64,000 nucleotides of DNA, from the NCBI GenBank assembly GCA_032622095.1, contig CP136064.1, positions 125,783,605 to 125,847,604 of the forward strand, written 5' to 3'. The position numbers were made by a program, and so were the translations under genes. Position 1 is the stretch's first letter. Every line of letters starts with the position of its first letter. Under the pieces are notes generated by a model. It worked only from the letters and a program-made list of their open reading frames with translations. It had not been told where the DNA came from and made no database searches. Shown here in pieces: positions 1 to 12,126 of the stretch. The stretch is from Siphonodentalium dalli. Lineage: Eukaryota; Mollusca; Scaphopoda; Gadilida; Siphonodentaliidae.

Positions 1-1066
1 CCAGGGGGAGGTGCAAGGGTACCCTTATCAGCTCCCTGACTTAGAAGGAATACTCATGGTAACGAACTACTCTGATTTTGTGAACAAGGTAAACTGGTTG
101 TGGGGAATGGTAGTATATCAGATATGACCAATGGAAAAGAAAATTTTAAAAGACCCAAGTATGTATAGGCGTGTTCCTCTTCACGTGAAGGTAAACTGGT
201 GCCTGGTGCTTCGAGGTCTGCTGTTATACTTGAATTGAATTTCGACATAAGATATAAAATTATTGCTTGGTTTTGTGTCATATGGTTCGAACCAGCGTGG
301 TAGGCTGGATGGTATATGTCAGTCTAATGCAACATGTTCCTAATAACTGAGCCACCATTGACCCCCAGCCAAGTGTTCATTTCGATTCGGACGCCCAAAT
401 CCTGTTCAACTGTCACGAAATTTGGTGTTTCTGATTGTATCGTAATCTCGTGCAAAATGGTATAAAACATTTTCAGGGATCATAACTCTGGTGTTTCGCA
501 TTTTGTTTTTAAATCTCTCAGTTTCGGCTTCAGTAACTTTTATTAGTTTTAATGGTGGAGGAAAGACCGCACATTTTGTTCTTCGAAAATTTGACAGTTA
601 TCACCAAACTCAAACCTTGCATGGTTTCTGAAATTTATTTGTCGTCTTAAGAAATCTACCGCAAATATATTTTTGTATGGATAACTTAGAATCTACCCAA
701 TTGATTTAAAAAACAAACTCAGATATCTCGGATACTGCGTCCGCATGGGGTTATCTAATCGCTGTAAAACAATTCAAACTAGCATATCAATTATACTCAT
801 TGTGCACAATTTGCATGGCTCAGGCCAACTGCAATGTGATTGGATTAACAATATAAAACGTACATTATGTGAGCTAGATATGAGCGATAATTGTGTATAT
901 GATAATAACTGGTTTAATGGAACTTGCAATCACAGAGTGTATGACATATATATGCATGGTTGGCTTTGCCAGGTCGAAACAACAAGAGTGATTTTTATAA
1001 AATAATCAAAAGAGAATTTGGGAGACCGAATTCTTTATCATCAATGAGTATTCGTTTTGTAAAAAC
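1..1066. other. Intergenic sequence, no gene seen
   Basis: This is AT-rich sequence with only short chance reading frames. None has a recognisable domain, a signal peptide or paired splice sites. A TGGTTCGAACCA palindrome near 285 resembles a tRNA T-arm motif, but no acceptor stem or anticodon arm can be placed around it. Confidence 0.6.
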
Positions 1067-2400
1067 ACAGCGCACAGGGGCCTGTAACGCGCTCCGCTGT
1101 CCGCCCCCTTTTGCACTGCCCATATACGCCGCTCTATATACGCGCCTTCTTCGCGTTAATGGAACATTATATAGACAAGGGGCTCTGTAGAAATTCAACG
1201 TTTCACCATCGCTCGGGAGTCGCATAAATTTAGCCCATTCACCCCAGTGATGATAACGATATATACACGGATGGATCGGCAAAGAATTCATCTTTCAATA
1301 AATACCACAAACTCCCATCAGAAACATTCATACACGTTGCATTTGATAAAATTTTAACCACCGAATATTGTCTCCGGAGAGCGTATTTTTTCGATTTGAT
1401 CCGGCTCAGACAGCAATGTCCGCGTGTGTCTCGAAATTCAACACCCATGCAGTTTACTATCATTAAAAATCGGTCAAACGATCAACTAAATATCTGGAAC
1501 TTAGTGATTTATTGTCGGCTAATAATTTATTTACTCATACAAATCAACACATTGTCAGTAAACAATTCTAATAGAGGAGAAATCTGTCGATAATTCCAAC
1601 TTTAAAAAAGATATTTGTCAAGTGACACAGTTCCTAAATTTAATATTTATTGTGGGCTGACCTTTCCATGACTGACGTAGTAGAAACAGCCAATCACCGC
1701 TCAGTGTTAGAATCGAGGTCAGGTCATAATGAATATTAAAATGAGGACCTCGATTCTAACACTGAGCGGTGATTGGCTGTTTCTACTACGTCAGTCATGG
1801 AAAGGTCAGGTCACAATGAATATTAAATTTAGGAACTGTGTCACTTGACAAATATCTTTTTTAAAGTTGGAATTATCGACAGATTTCTCCTGTATTAGAA
1901 TTGTTTACTGATAATGTGTTGATTTGTATGAGTAAATAAATTATTAGCCGACAATAAATCACTAAGTTCCAGATATTTAGTTGATCGTTTGACCGATTTT
2001 TAATGATAGTAAACTGCATGGGTGGTGAATTTCGAGACACAAGCGGACATTGCTGTCTGAGCCGGATAAAATCGGAAAAATACGCTCTCCGGAGACAATA
2101 TTCGGTGGTTAAAATTTTATCAAATGCAACGTGTATAAATGTTTCTGATGGGAGTTTGTGGCATTTATTGAAAGATGAATTCTTTGCCGATCCATCCGTG
2201 TATATATCGTTATCATTACTGGGGTGAATGGCTAAATTTGTGCGACTCCCGAGCGATGGTGAAACGTTGAATTTCTACAGAGCCCCTTGTCTATATAATG
2301 TTCCATTAACGCGAAGAAGGCGCGTATATAGAGCGGCGTATATGGGCAGTGCAAAGGGGGGGGCGGACAGCGGAGCGCGTTACAGGCCCCTGTGCACAGC
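1067..2400. mobile_element. Foldback element, two ~650-bp inverted arms, 5-bp target duplication
   Basis: The element spans 1072-2395 and is almost entirely inverted repeat. The left arm (1072 to about 1720) is the near-identical reverse complement of the right arm (about 1746 to 2395), with a spacer of about 25 bp around 1733. The ends read GCACAGGGGCC and GGCCCCTGTGC. The 5-bp direct repeat ACAGC occurs at 1067-1071 and 2396-2400, as expected for a target-site duplication. Each arm carries a reading frame of about 74 codons with nearly the same peptide (minus strand 1239-1463, plus strand 2003-2227). It matches no family I know and may simply be open by chance. The few arm differences (for example GGACTT versus AGACTT-type single changes and a longer G run at 2356) suggest a young insertion or arm correction. 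The superfamily is unassigned, although 5-bp duplications are known for Transib and some Ginger-like elements. Confidence 0.85.
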
Positions 2401-2467
2401 GTCTGAAATTCAGGTCTAGAATTCATAGATTTTATCCTATTGAAACAGGCTCGTGGAGAAATACAGA

Positions 2468-2575
2468 TGTTGCTCCGGGGGGGGGGGGGGGTAGTAAAAA
2501 AAATTGCAGGAAGATATGCCGTTTTTTTTGCATCTGGCATTTTCTCAACCCCCAAATTTCACTAAATTTGGTATA
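2468..2575 (+). repeat. Dispersed G-run repeat, copy 1
   Basis: A run of about 15 G is followed by GTAGTAAAAAAAATTGCAGG, then a GCATCTGGCATTTT block and CCCCCAAATTTCACTAAATT. The same order of blocks occurs at 54395-54565, and in reverse complement near 2928-2995. It is a short non-coding interspersed repeat. Confidence 0.7.
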
Positions 2576-2927
2576 ATCTTGATGCACCGATGAACAGTGT
2601 GATGACAGTCATATTCTGGCCATTGATGGTCACATTAATGTTAGAGACAGTTGCTCGCTCTTGTTCATGCACACAATGATCTGTGATTTAGTTACATCAA
2701 GACAAGTTTATTTATTTCAGTTTTACATTTCTCGAAGCTTCTTTCCGAAGGGTGTCAGGAAGGAATTTTTCACCCCACCGTCCCATATACGACATGCCAT
2801 AGCTTAATGTCATCTCCACTAAGGCCCATATGAGGTCCCAGTAACATAACTATGGTGTTTTTGCTATAATATGTTTTAAACTGTTACAAATGTCATGAGG
2901 TTAGCGAGGTTGTAAAAAAACACGTTT

Positions 2928-2995
2928 TTTGCCCATCGGGCCATCCACCCCGGCATACCTTCCTGTAAATGTGTGTATTACCCCCCCCCCCCCTT
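2928..2995 (-). repeat. Dispersed G-run repeat, inverted partial copy
   Basis: CGGCATACCTTCCTG followed by a spacer and a run of 13 C is the reverse complement of the start of the copy at 2468. The two copies lie about 400 bp apart in opposite orientation. Confidence 0.55.
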
Positions 2996-4066
2996 CCTGG
3001 TTGCGCTACTGGAGTACGCAAATAGGACATTGTCGCATATTGTTATACGGACCCTAATGAATTTAAGTTGTACGAACTATTTAACTCTGGATATGTTAAT
3101 ACAAACGATGGTCTCGCACTATATGTATCAAACACCCTCCGGAAACGCTGTAACCACCTTGATAGCTTACACGTCTATATGTACACCCGGAGGGGAAATA
3201 TGTGATGACTTATTATCCAGCACACATGATTCTAATTGGAATCACATTTAAATCACAAAGATATCATACATTTTTTGCTTCCAAGCTCATTCATTGATGA
3301 ATATCGTCACATATGCTATTATAACTTGTAAAAAGTTGTATTATATGTAAGGATCACGTATGCCAATTTTCATAAGGAGAGATGTTAATAAACATGAACT
3401 TTCTTGATAGTAAATTGGAAAATGACACCCGGAACCAGCTACCAATTCTTAATTACACAAAGTGAAGTAGGCACGAGTTGTGGTATCTATAAAGTAACTA
3501 AATGACGCTATTGCTGGGATGAAGAAAAATAAGGCTCCTTCTTAATATTTTCAGATTTGAAATAATTTGTATATATGCAATTGTGAAAGACGTTCAATTT
3601 TGAAGATGTTCTGAAAGTTGCCTGTTTAGTTTCCCCGTGTCATATAAACAGACCCTATTACACCATATGCCAATTTCACACACTGGGTTATATTATATAT
3701 GGTAGGATATGAACGACTAACTAGTTATACTATTCATGTGCATCACTGTTTACTACGTGATCAGTATAAGATATTTTATATTTCCAAAAGTAATTATACA
3801 ACAGTATATACTACTAATATATGCCAGAACATTATTTCCAGATATATAGAAATAATCAACTGTGCCGTCTCTGGTAGTAACCATATATAGGCGATGCAAT
3901 AATCGAAGTCACATGCTCAGTCCTTCCTAATATGTTTGACCCAGTAATGGGCTATAGATAATCCATTTGTGTCGAAATACATGACCATTTACCAGGCAAT
4001 GTTGCTGGTTGTGTGCATGAGCGCAGCTTTATCGGCTCCATCTAATTATCGCGAGAAATGTGCGTG
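2996..4066. other. Intergenic sequence, no gene seen
   Basis: The reading frames at 2973-3251 and 3699-3890 begin in repeat or AT-rich sequence and show no domain. I see no splice-site pair, RNA gene or complete repeat here. Confidence 0.55.
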
Positions 4067-4364
4067 TTAATCCTTTCTTCACTAAATCCATGGATTATCT
4101 CAGTTAGAAGAGTATATATTGGGATTATCCCGGTTATAAGAGGATACATAGGGATGATTCATTCATTTGGAGGGGTGTACGGGAATATTGAGCAGACGGC
4201 AGTCGGACGGAAGAAAAATACAAGTGCAGAATGATTCCCATTCATTGCATGGTGGGAAATTGTCAGACAATAAGTTTCCAACAAATGGTGTATTTGTTGA
4301 ACTTGTTATATGAACATTTCCGAAGGGAACTACTCGCCAATGTATTTAGTGAAGAAAGTGTTAA
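4067..4364. mobile_element. TTAA-flanked MITE (piggyBac-like duplication)
   Basis: TTAA stands at 4067-4070 and 4361-4364. Inside, TCCTTTCTTCACTAAAT is mirrored by ATTTAGTGAAGAAAGTG, giving terminal inverted repeats of about 17 bp around 290 bp of non-coding DNA. A TTAA duplication is the hallmark of piggyBac. The ends here are T/C-rich rather than canonical CCC, so the class is inferred. A related right end with the same GGGAACTACTCG block ends at a TTAA at 12396-12399. Confidence 0.6.
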
Positions 4365-4642
4365 TCTGATAAAGCTATGTATATAGATCGCGAAGAAATG
4401 TGATATGCTTGGCATTGTGTAGAAGAGTGTTTAATTCGACTATCGAAAATTCCACAATGAAGTTGTAATTTTGTTGCTGTTTGGGCCGGCTATCTTGTTT
4501 TTATCAACGCTATTCATTTAATTGAGCTCATGTTACTATAGTTTGCATGACTGTTGTGTTTATTCACAAGCAGTCGTAGGACCATTTCCCTTCTAATGCA
4601 AAATTAGTCATTAGGCGTCACATTTTAATACAAATATTCCAT

Positions 4643-6020
4643 TTAGGGCGCGTACACATGAAGCTGCAAGAAAATATCTGCAAGAAAATATCAGGTACAA
4701 TTGTACTCTGATATTTTCTTGCAGCAAAGATTACGCCCGTGAGAAAGCCGCTGGTTAGTTGACGTTGATTGAGCTCAATGTGACTAGTGTTAGTCGTGTT
4801 TGTTGAAGTGAATTACTGCGGTCAAACAACCTATAGTCCATATCGAATATTCATAGAGTTATAAAGTGTTATGGAAAATTTTAAATGCCACCTATTTTAA
4901 CGAGAAAGGAACGCGCCCTCTATGCATACAGTCCAAATTAAAGTAAAACAACTAAATCAAGGCATGTGAGGTACCAAATTATAAAGCATCCCCATACACG
5001 CAGATGGTTTCCGTTCGGGGGTGTCCACCTTGGGAAATTCTAACTGCAACCCCACCCCTTGAATCAGAATCAGACCAAAAACAAGTTTTCCATAATTCCA
5101 TTTGCACCCCCTTGCACATCAGTGCTCTTAGGCCTAATATTAGACCATGGTTCGGCCCGGTGTGCGAAATTTTTTTAATCTGAACCAGAAAATCGCAAAA
5201 TCCTACCATCTAGACTAGCCTCAATCATTCCTAGAGTTGGAAATTTCAAACCTGACACCCCACTTAGGTTGGAAAATTTACATCTGATGACAATTCCAAT
5301 GACAATGTTGACCAAATGTATGACAATATTGTTTTCTTGAATTAACTAGCAGTTTTTAACTTTTGACTGGCCACGGGGGAGGGACCAGGACACAAGCTTT
5401 CAAAGTGTTGGAAATTTCCAACCTGTCACCCCACTGAGGTTGGAAAGTTTCCAACTGATGACCATATCAGACCAAAATGTTTACCAAAAATAGGAAAATA
5501 TGCAAATATTGGGCCAAAACAATTAATTCCCCCAAGAATTTTTTTGAAAATCAAACTACAAGAACATTTTCAACCTATTGTTGGTGTGAACTTTCCAACT
5601 AATGCTTTGGCAGGTATGAAATGTCCAACTGTTGAAAATATTGACCAAAGTTGGGGGTGGGTTAGACACACCCCAAGCCACCCTGTCGCCACGTATCTGT
5701 ACACACGTATATACATGTATATACAATACATCAGCGGTTATGACAACCAATGTAAAATGGAAATACGTAGTATGTTGAAACAGACGATACTATTGATGGA
5801 TCATAACTCGAGTGCTTGAATTGTTACGATCATATCCCTGCGAGATTAGTTAACGGATACCGATGGCCACCTATTAAGGTGAACACATATCACCAATTGG
5901 CGATAAAATATCAGCGCACTGCCTTCATCGGATATTTTCCGGTATTAATATTTCATTGGTCAAGTAAGTCACATGGGGCATACCTGATATTTTCTTGCTG
6001 GCCATGTGTACGCGCCCTAA
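4643..6020. mobile_element. Element with GGGCGCGTACACATG terminal inverted repeats
   Basis: GGGCGCGTACACATG at 4646-4660 is matched exactly in reverse complement at 6003-6017. A few bases further in, GCAAGAAAATATCAGGTA pairs with its complement, so the terminal repeats reach about 35 bp. The flanking trinucleotides are TTA (left) and TAA (right), which is close to but not a perfect PIF/Harbinger-type TWA duplication. Next to the left end, at about 4664-4725, an internal hairpin repeats the GCAAGAAAATATC block in both orientations. The element encloses a hAT-like copy (about 4965-5702). No transposase is present, so it is non-autonomous. Confidence 0.65.
4965..5702 (-). mobile_element. hAT-like 'TTGGAAATTTC' element, degraded copy
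   Basis: Several GTTGGAAATTT blocks in both orientations, a GGGGGTGTCCACCTTGG block near 5020 and an AGTTGGGGGTGGG block near 5650 are shared, in reverse order, with the complete copy at 11419-12063. The ends here are eroded (right end about CACGTATCTG against CAGGTCCCTG), so no target duplication can be read. The only frame of note, 4979-5209 on the minus strand, has no recognisable domain. Confidence 0.6.
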
Positions 6021-6113
6021 GTTAACCCTGGCTATACTACAGTATCATTGATGAGTAGAATTATCACATATATATGACATGTTCAGATAATAAATTCAAC
6101 AAACGATCATATA

Positions 6114-6727
6114 TACAGTAATGTCCTTAGTAATCGACTCCTTAACCACAGCATAATTATGGGTAACTTTTCAGGATTTAGGGTACGCTCGTACGCTGGC
6201 AAGTTTGCACGGAATATTTTTCCGGGCATATCGTCATAGAAAACCACATGGTGGCAGAATATGAACGGAAACGTGCACATAACATGCATCTTTATACCAA
6301 AGCGAAAGACATGAGAAGTAATATTTATGTAGTTCCACTTGTAACCGTGCTACTGGCATTTGCCTTCAAATACATGTATGGTTTATCCTTGCGAGATAAT
6401 TGCATGATATTTACAGGCAAATTCCGGTAGCATCGTTACTAGTAGAGCTACAGAGATTTTCCCTCGCACGTAGTTAACTGTGGCACAGACGCACTTTGTA
6501 TGCTTGTTTCCGTTCATATTATGGTACCATATCGTTTTATACGACAAAATGCCTGCAAACCATACCGTGTAAACTTACCAGTGTATGAACGTACCCTTAG
6601 TCGGAAATATGGCTCTCAGTGAGAGCTTTCCGATGAATGGCAACAATCCATTTTCCCGACTAAATCCTGAAAAGTTACCCATAATTCTACTGTGTTTAAG
6701 GAGTCGATTACTTAGGGCATTACTGTA
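6114..6727. mobile_element. Mariner-like MITE with TA duplication, interrupted
   Basis: The element spans 6116-6725 and is flanked by TA on both sides (6114-6115, 6726-6727). The terminal inverted repeats of about 65 bp begin CAGTAATGTCC / CAGTAATGCCC and continue through ATTATGGGTAACTTTTCAGG. A second copy without the internal insertion lies at 49691-49902. The ends and the TA duplication fit Tc1/mariner. The copy is split by a Harbinger-like element at 6181-6596. Just outside, AACAAACGATCA (6102-6109 area) is mirrored by CGTTTGTTGAAC (from 6731), so the MITE itself appears to sit in the loop of an older hairpin. Confidence 0.8.
6178..6599. mobile_element. PIF/Harbinger-like MITE nested in mariner-like MITE
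   Basis: The element spans 6181-6596, with the host trinucleotide TTA duplicated at 6178-6180 and 6597-6599. The terminal repeats start GGGTACGCTCGTACGCTGG and GGGTACGTTCATACACTGG and stay alignable for about 40-55 bp. The uninterrupted copy at 49.7 kb shows one TTTA at this position, which supports the insertion boundary. A 3-bp TWA duplication is typical of PIF/Harbinger. The short frames at 6107-6289 and 6248-6430 are not transposase. Confidence 0.75.
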
Positions 6728-8607
6728 GGTCGTTTGTTGAACTTATTTTATCTAAACATTTCCCTCATTTATTTATCAATCCGCTGTTTTCACCTCAACA
6801 TCCCTCTAAATCAATAATAGACCATTCCGATGTACACTTTTTAACTGACTGGGAGAACCAATTTAATATAGAAAGGGTTAACTGCTGATTTCAAAGGATT
6901 TTGATATCGTTGCTCATTTGTATCCACCGCTCCATATAATGAGTTGACGAAATATTAATTTTGATACACTGTCAAAGCAAATTTATAAATGGATCAGAAC
7001 AAACACAATTAATTTATGGATATCGTCAGTCATGCTAAACCTAATTCAAATAACCAGAAGTGAATTTATGAAATTCAAGATACACTATATGAACACTATA
7101 AAAAGAAAAACGGACAGGACGAGTTAACGCGTCATCTCATATTATGTCATGAATAAATACAAGTATGTGTTGTATTGTTTATGTTTGCTTGTTGCACCGA
7201 TAGCACGTTATTTTATGATAATAAGAGACAAAAACCGAGCCAAATAACATATTATTGATAACAAAAATGTTCAACTACAATCAATATACATATTTTTCTT
7301 TTGGATAACAAACTACGCGGACGCGCTTTATCAGAGTCAAACTGCGAAACAGCAATCGGTCATGACAATAAAACGTCATGTCATGTATTCCTGATGAAAA
7401 TGCTGGAGGCCACGTGTTATATTTATGAACAAACAAACCACAATTCTTATTAATCAAAACAAACGATGATCTCAGACAATGAGGCCAATCCGGATTGCTG
7501 AATAAATTTAAGACTGAATGTCAATATGAATTTCTATTTCGTTGATCAATGTACTTCTGAATCGCCCTGGTGTCACTATATATACACTAATTCTGAATCC
7601 GCTTGACAGCGCAAATATACAGTAGCACACAAATCAGTGTGGCATAACCATGAAAACGTGTTCTTTAAAGGGATACTGTACTCAAATGTTGTTGTTGGTT
7701 TATATAGTCTCTGAGTCGAAGAATAAGGTAACCAGATTTCCTTTCTGTGAAAGTCTGTTGAGTACGAAGTAATGATACGGATGGCAGATTAGCCGGAATG
7801 CGTATATATACCAATTGTCGCTCGTGACGCTGTCGTGAAGTTATCTAATTTATCGATGGCGACATATGGGTAATTTGACTAGGGGGATCTTATTATATAG
7901 GTCCCGTTGAAATCAGATGTCTTAAAAGAGCACTACTAATTAATTAAATTAAACAATTAATTATTTATCCAAAATGGTTGCTATCTGGTCGGTGAAAATT
8001 GAAACACGGTGATAAATTGACCCGTAGAGTAATCATATAGAAGCCGTTAGCTTTACAAATGAAGAAAACCTCAATGGAAGCCATCATCTCTGGGTTTAAT
8101 TAAAACTGGGTAAATGTTTCAAATAACGTTCAAAACGCACATTTCATGAAACATATACCGAGACAACAGGTAATTTAAAAAAGACGTATATATAGATAAA
8201 TCCATAGCAAGTAAATAAATGTCTGCTATACCATCATGCGGAATGTCTGCACCACGATGAAGTTTAAAGAAGTAATACACATATTTATCAGTAATTTCAG
8301 CATTTAATTCGGACAGTAATAAGACAAACGCTCTTTGTTGTCTCAATCATCAGGAATTTTAGACTTAACAAGGAACTCTCTTTATTGTTCCATGCGCAAA
8401 GTGAAGGCTGATGTGTACTATTTTCTATCGCTTATTGTGCTCTTCGGGGTCGCATATCTTAGTGTGTATGACTCGTTTCATTTATATGATCACCGCCATC
8501 GTTATCATTTGTTCAATCCTGTGTTTACTTTTGTTATCCACATTTGACATTTTATTGAAATGAAGAATGGAAATACAAATCATATCTAGTCATCACTGTT
8601 TCGCTAC
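6728..8607. other. Intergenic sequence, no supported gene
   Basis: The sequence is AT-rich. The only frame with protein-like character is the 3' part of 8335-8547 on the plus strand, where about 50 codons contain a hydrophobic stretch (YYFLSLIVLFGVAYLSV). It has no splice partner that I can place and no homology that I recognise, so I leave it unannotated. Confidence 0.5.
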
Positions 8608-8715
8608 CATATGCCGAAACGTCCGAAGTTCCGAAAAAGCTGGTGCCGAAATGTCCAGGGGGCAAACCGCAAACCAAAGTACCGAATGGTCCAGGTGCCG
8701 AAACGTCCAGCATTC
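8608..8715 (+). repeat. Short degenerate tandem repeat (CCGAAACGTCC)
   Basis: About six imperfect units containing CCGAAACGTCC, CCGAAATGTCC, CCGAATGGTCC and CCGAAGTTCC occur in a row. They resemble the CCGAAG-based minisatellite at 60.8-61.0 kb in style but not in sequence. The ORFs across it are repeat artefacts. Confidence 0.55.
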
Positions 8716-11410
8716 ATTTTAATAAAGAAAAGGTTAATACACCATCGTTTCAAATGCACAATTATCAGTTCTGTGTCGCTGATATGTTTCGTGATATCTG
8801 AGTAAAGAGAAATGAGACACATGCAAGAACAAACGCATCAGCCATTTTCTTCTAATCTGATTCTTGATGTCAGATGTCAATACTGGACTGCAATTGTAGA
8901 GGCAGCAATGCTTTGCTGTTAAAGTGCTTCTTTGATATACGAAATAATAAAAATGAGTTCTAAACAGAAAAGTAGCAGCCACTTACTGCCAATCTGCATC
9001 TCGTGATCCGACCGAAAGAATGCGTATCAATCACAACAGAAATGCTTGGCTGTTAATCTGTTGCTCGAAACGGATAATGCGTGAGCACAGTAATGCATTT
9101 CAAATTCTCTGTTCTTCGTTCGGAGCACGATTAACCTCCACTCAGCTAGGCACTGCTGCTTTTTCGTTATATTCTACTTGATTAAACGGATATTGTTCAT
9201 GGACATCTAAAAACAGTGCGTGTGTACTCAAATATGGTAGAGGGATGATATATGGCGATAAAACCCGAAATATCGATATTCAGACTTTATTTACTCCCAA
9301 CAAATTTACTGAAGGCATATACAACGACACCTGTCACGATCGAGAAATTTGTGGATTTCCGGCGGAGCACAATTCTTTATTGTTACGCGCGCTCCGTGTG
9401 TATACTGGTGTACAAATTCCTGTTTCGCCTGGGCGCTGGAGTTTGCGGTGGGAGTTTTATTTATAGAAATTGGAATTTTTGGGACGGATTTAAAAGTCAA
9501 ACTGCGCGACCTGGAGGCCGAGTCTGGTAAAAGGTGTAGTTGGGAATTTCAACTTAGTTTATTGTCCTTTACATTATTATGTCAATAATTTAGATTTTTG
9601 GTTTGTGACAAGCTATGTCAATTACAAATAAAAGAAATGAAAAAGATAATTTGTAAGTCTTATATTTCAACTTTTATAGACATTTTTCGTTCTGCAGCCC
9701 ACTGAGGGTTGTGGTCGGATACGCAGAGTCGGCCGCCGGTTCGTTAATTAGCTGATGGTTGTTATTGCTATTTTATCGGAATTCTGAGTTGGTCATTCGC
9801 GAAACCAATATATTTTTTATTCTATAATTACAAACATTGGTATATAATATATGATCTTGAGCGCATTACCATTTCTGACATTGCTGGATGCTCATCCCTA
9901 TTGGTGCGAAAGTACAAATCTGAGGTCATTGGGTGGCTGTGTGGAAAATGTGTCCGGTTATATTGGAAGGATACCATTCTCATAACTTTTGATATGATAG
10001 TGTTGTGGATAACACTGACAAGCCGATCGTCTGAATCCAGATCTGGGGACCACATCCATGGAAATAGAAGAATCCGAATGATATGAGTTGCATTCGGAGA
10101 TCTTGAAAGTACACAAATGAGGTGTGTAGTGACTTGAGCGATGTTCTACTGTTTGAACGCAACTGTCACTAGAAGTGCTCAGTTGGTTACTAGAAACATG
10201 ATCATTGACATGAGCACTTCCGTACATGCAACGAGCGTCGTCTGCAATATGAGGACAATTGCTGGGGCGAACAGTTAGGTCATTAGTCAACATGAATGAC
10301 AATCCTGCAAAAAATATCTTCATCAAGGCAATAAACCACTGCAGCTTCTATGAATAGTTCATTCTCATCTCGACTCACCACCATTTCTGTGAAACTATAA
10401 CACTATACATTACCAATACATTCCCACCACTCATGTTGCATAAACTACCCACCCCCTCACATGAAATTATAAGGACCACCAAACGTGGCCCCATCTACAA
10501 ACGTATTTACAAACTTATATACATATATGCGATATAATATGGGGAGAGGAGCTTTATAATCTAAGTTGCATTACTTGTGCTCTAATCCCCAGTGGTTACT
10601 CCCTCATCATACATTACCTCCTCATCATCATTTAATTGTCAATATTGTATATATTGGGAGACACAATAAATATGTTACAAACAAACAAAACACTATTACA
10701 ATCCAAATATGTCGGTGACGAATATTGTGTTGAACTGTGGCGAGCAACAGGTATACATCGAGTGACTGCATGGGCAGCACATGCAGTCATCCAGTTAGCC
10801 TCTCCCCCAGATACAGATGTCATTCGAACACGCTTGCTCTGATATACAAAATTTAAATAAGGTACCAGTACCATACTGTGTTCTGGAGTACACGTGCTAT
10901 ATGTCAATATGAGAAAACAAGTTCAATCAAGATCGTTTACAGCGGGCTCTTCCGATGGTCACGTGCATCGAATATATGCAAGTTGGATCCAAATATCGAC
11001 CGTTTTCGAACATTGTTTATCTTGTTTATGGAATGATGAGAGTCCGTAAGCGCACTACGACAGTAGTTAGATAAAAACAACATATCAGGGTCCAACACAT
11101 TAGGCAAACCTTACATCAAACACAATTTAATCGTATCAGAGAGATACATAAAACACGCGCGTCCACATGCGACAACCAGATAAAAAAGCAGGTCTCACAA
11201 AACTGAAACCTTACACCAGATTATTGGAATCACAACATGCTGTTTTACAGCACAGGCGGCGACTTAAAGATCTTTACAGTTAAGGGGACTTTATTGGATA
11301 ACTGTCATTGCTCGATCGCTGATTGACGTGTTATAAATAACTGAAAAACAATCCATTTCCTAAGATTGATGTAGTGTATGACTGATTTTTAAATTTTCTT
11401 CGCAAACATG
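8716..11410. other. Intergenic sequence, unassigned ORFs only
   Basis: The longest frame is 9958-10326 on the minus strand, 122 codons. It starts with a hydrophobic MMKIFFAGLSF segment and is rich in Ser, His and Cys further on. I recognise no domain, cannot find a convincing donor or acceptor pair, and regard it as doubtful. Overlapping frames at 9245-9588 in three phases are uninformative. Confidence 0.45.
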
Positions 11411-12071
11411 CGTGTAGCCAGGGACCTGGTGACATGGGGTGGGAGGGGTGTCTCCCCCAACTTTGCCCCAAATGTTCAACAGTTGGAAATTTTATACCTA
11501 GTTTATACAGACTAGTTAATAACTTCAGACCAACAATAAATAGGTTGAAATTGTTTTTATAGTTTGATTTTCCAACAATTTAACAGTAAACAAAATGTTG
11601 TTTGTATACCAACATTTTTTTTTACTGAAATGGCCATCAGTTGGAAATTTCCTACACTTGGAAAGTTTGTGTGCTGGTCCCTCAGTGTCCAGTCAAAAAC
11701 AGCTATTTAATTTAAGAAAACAATATTTTTCTAATTTGGGTAAAAATTGTGGACTTAAATGGTCATCAGTTGGAAATTTTCCAACCTTAGTGGTGTGTCA
11801 GGTTGGACATTTCCAATCCCTGGAAAGCTTGAACCAGTCTAGGTGCTAGGATTTTGCGATTTTTATGTTCAGAATACACAATTTTCTTCCACCGGGCCGA
11901 ACAGCGGTCGGACCGGTCTGTCCTCTTCCCTCCCCATGACTGTATCAATTTGATTGAAGTTAGACGACTAGATATTGGTATTTTTGATTTTTTTTTCAGG
12001 TTCATGTTTCAAAAGTTCCTACAGGTGGACACCCCCAACGGAGACCTTATAAATAGGTCCCTGCCTCTAGC
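11411..12071 (+). mobile_element. hAT-like 'TTGGAAATTTC' element, complete copy
   Basis: The element spans 11419-12063 (645 bp). It starts CAGGGACCTGG and ends AGGTCCCTG, giving short terminal inverted repeats of the CAGGG type seen in hAT elements. The flanking octamers CGTGTAGC (11411-11418) and CCTCTAGC (12064-12071) agree at 6 of 8 positions, as expected for an aged 8-bp duplication. Internally, repeated TTGGAAATTT motifs occur in both orientations. It encodes no transposase. Relatives lie at about 4965-5702, 22420-25185 (interrupted), 46420-46510 and 57250-57665. It ends 47 bp upstream of the exon beginning at 12111. Confidence 0.7.
12048..12055 (+). promoter_or_regulatory. TATA-box-like TATAAATA at element end
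   Basis: TATAAATA lies within the last 16 bp of the hAT-like element, 72 bp upstream of the ATG at 12127. A start site about 30 bp downstream would give a 5' leader of about 45 nt without splicing. The corresponding end of the copy near 25150 reads CTTACCGGCACG and lacks the box. Whether it drives transcription is inference. Confidence 0.3.
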
Positions 12072-12126
12072 AATCACACATGATTTACGAATACTCTTTC
12101 TTTCTTTCAGAAGAGAGACGACAAAT

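Noticed and set aside
270-310. tRNA-like TGGTTCGAACCA motif.
   Set aside because: It is a simple palindrome. No D-arm, anticodon arm or acceptor stem can be placed around it.
9958-10326. 122-codon minus-strand frame with a hydrophobic start.
   Set aside because: No known domain, overlapping frames on the same strand, and no clear splice or polyadenylation signals. Kept only as a remark.
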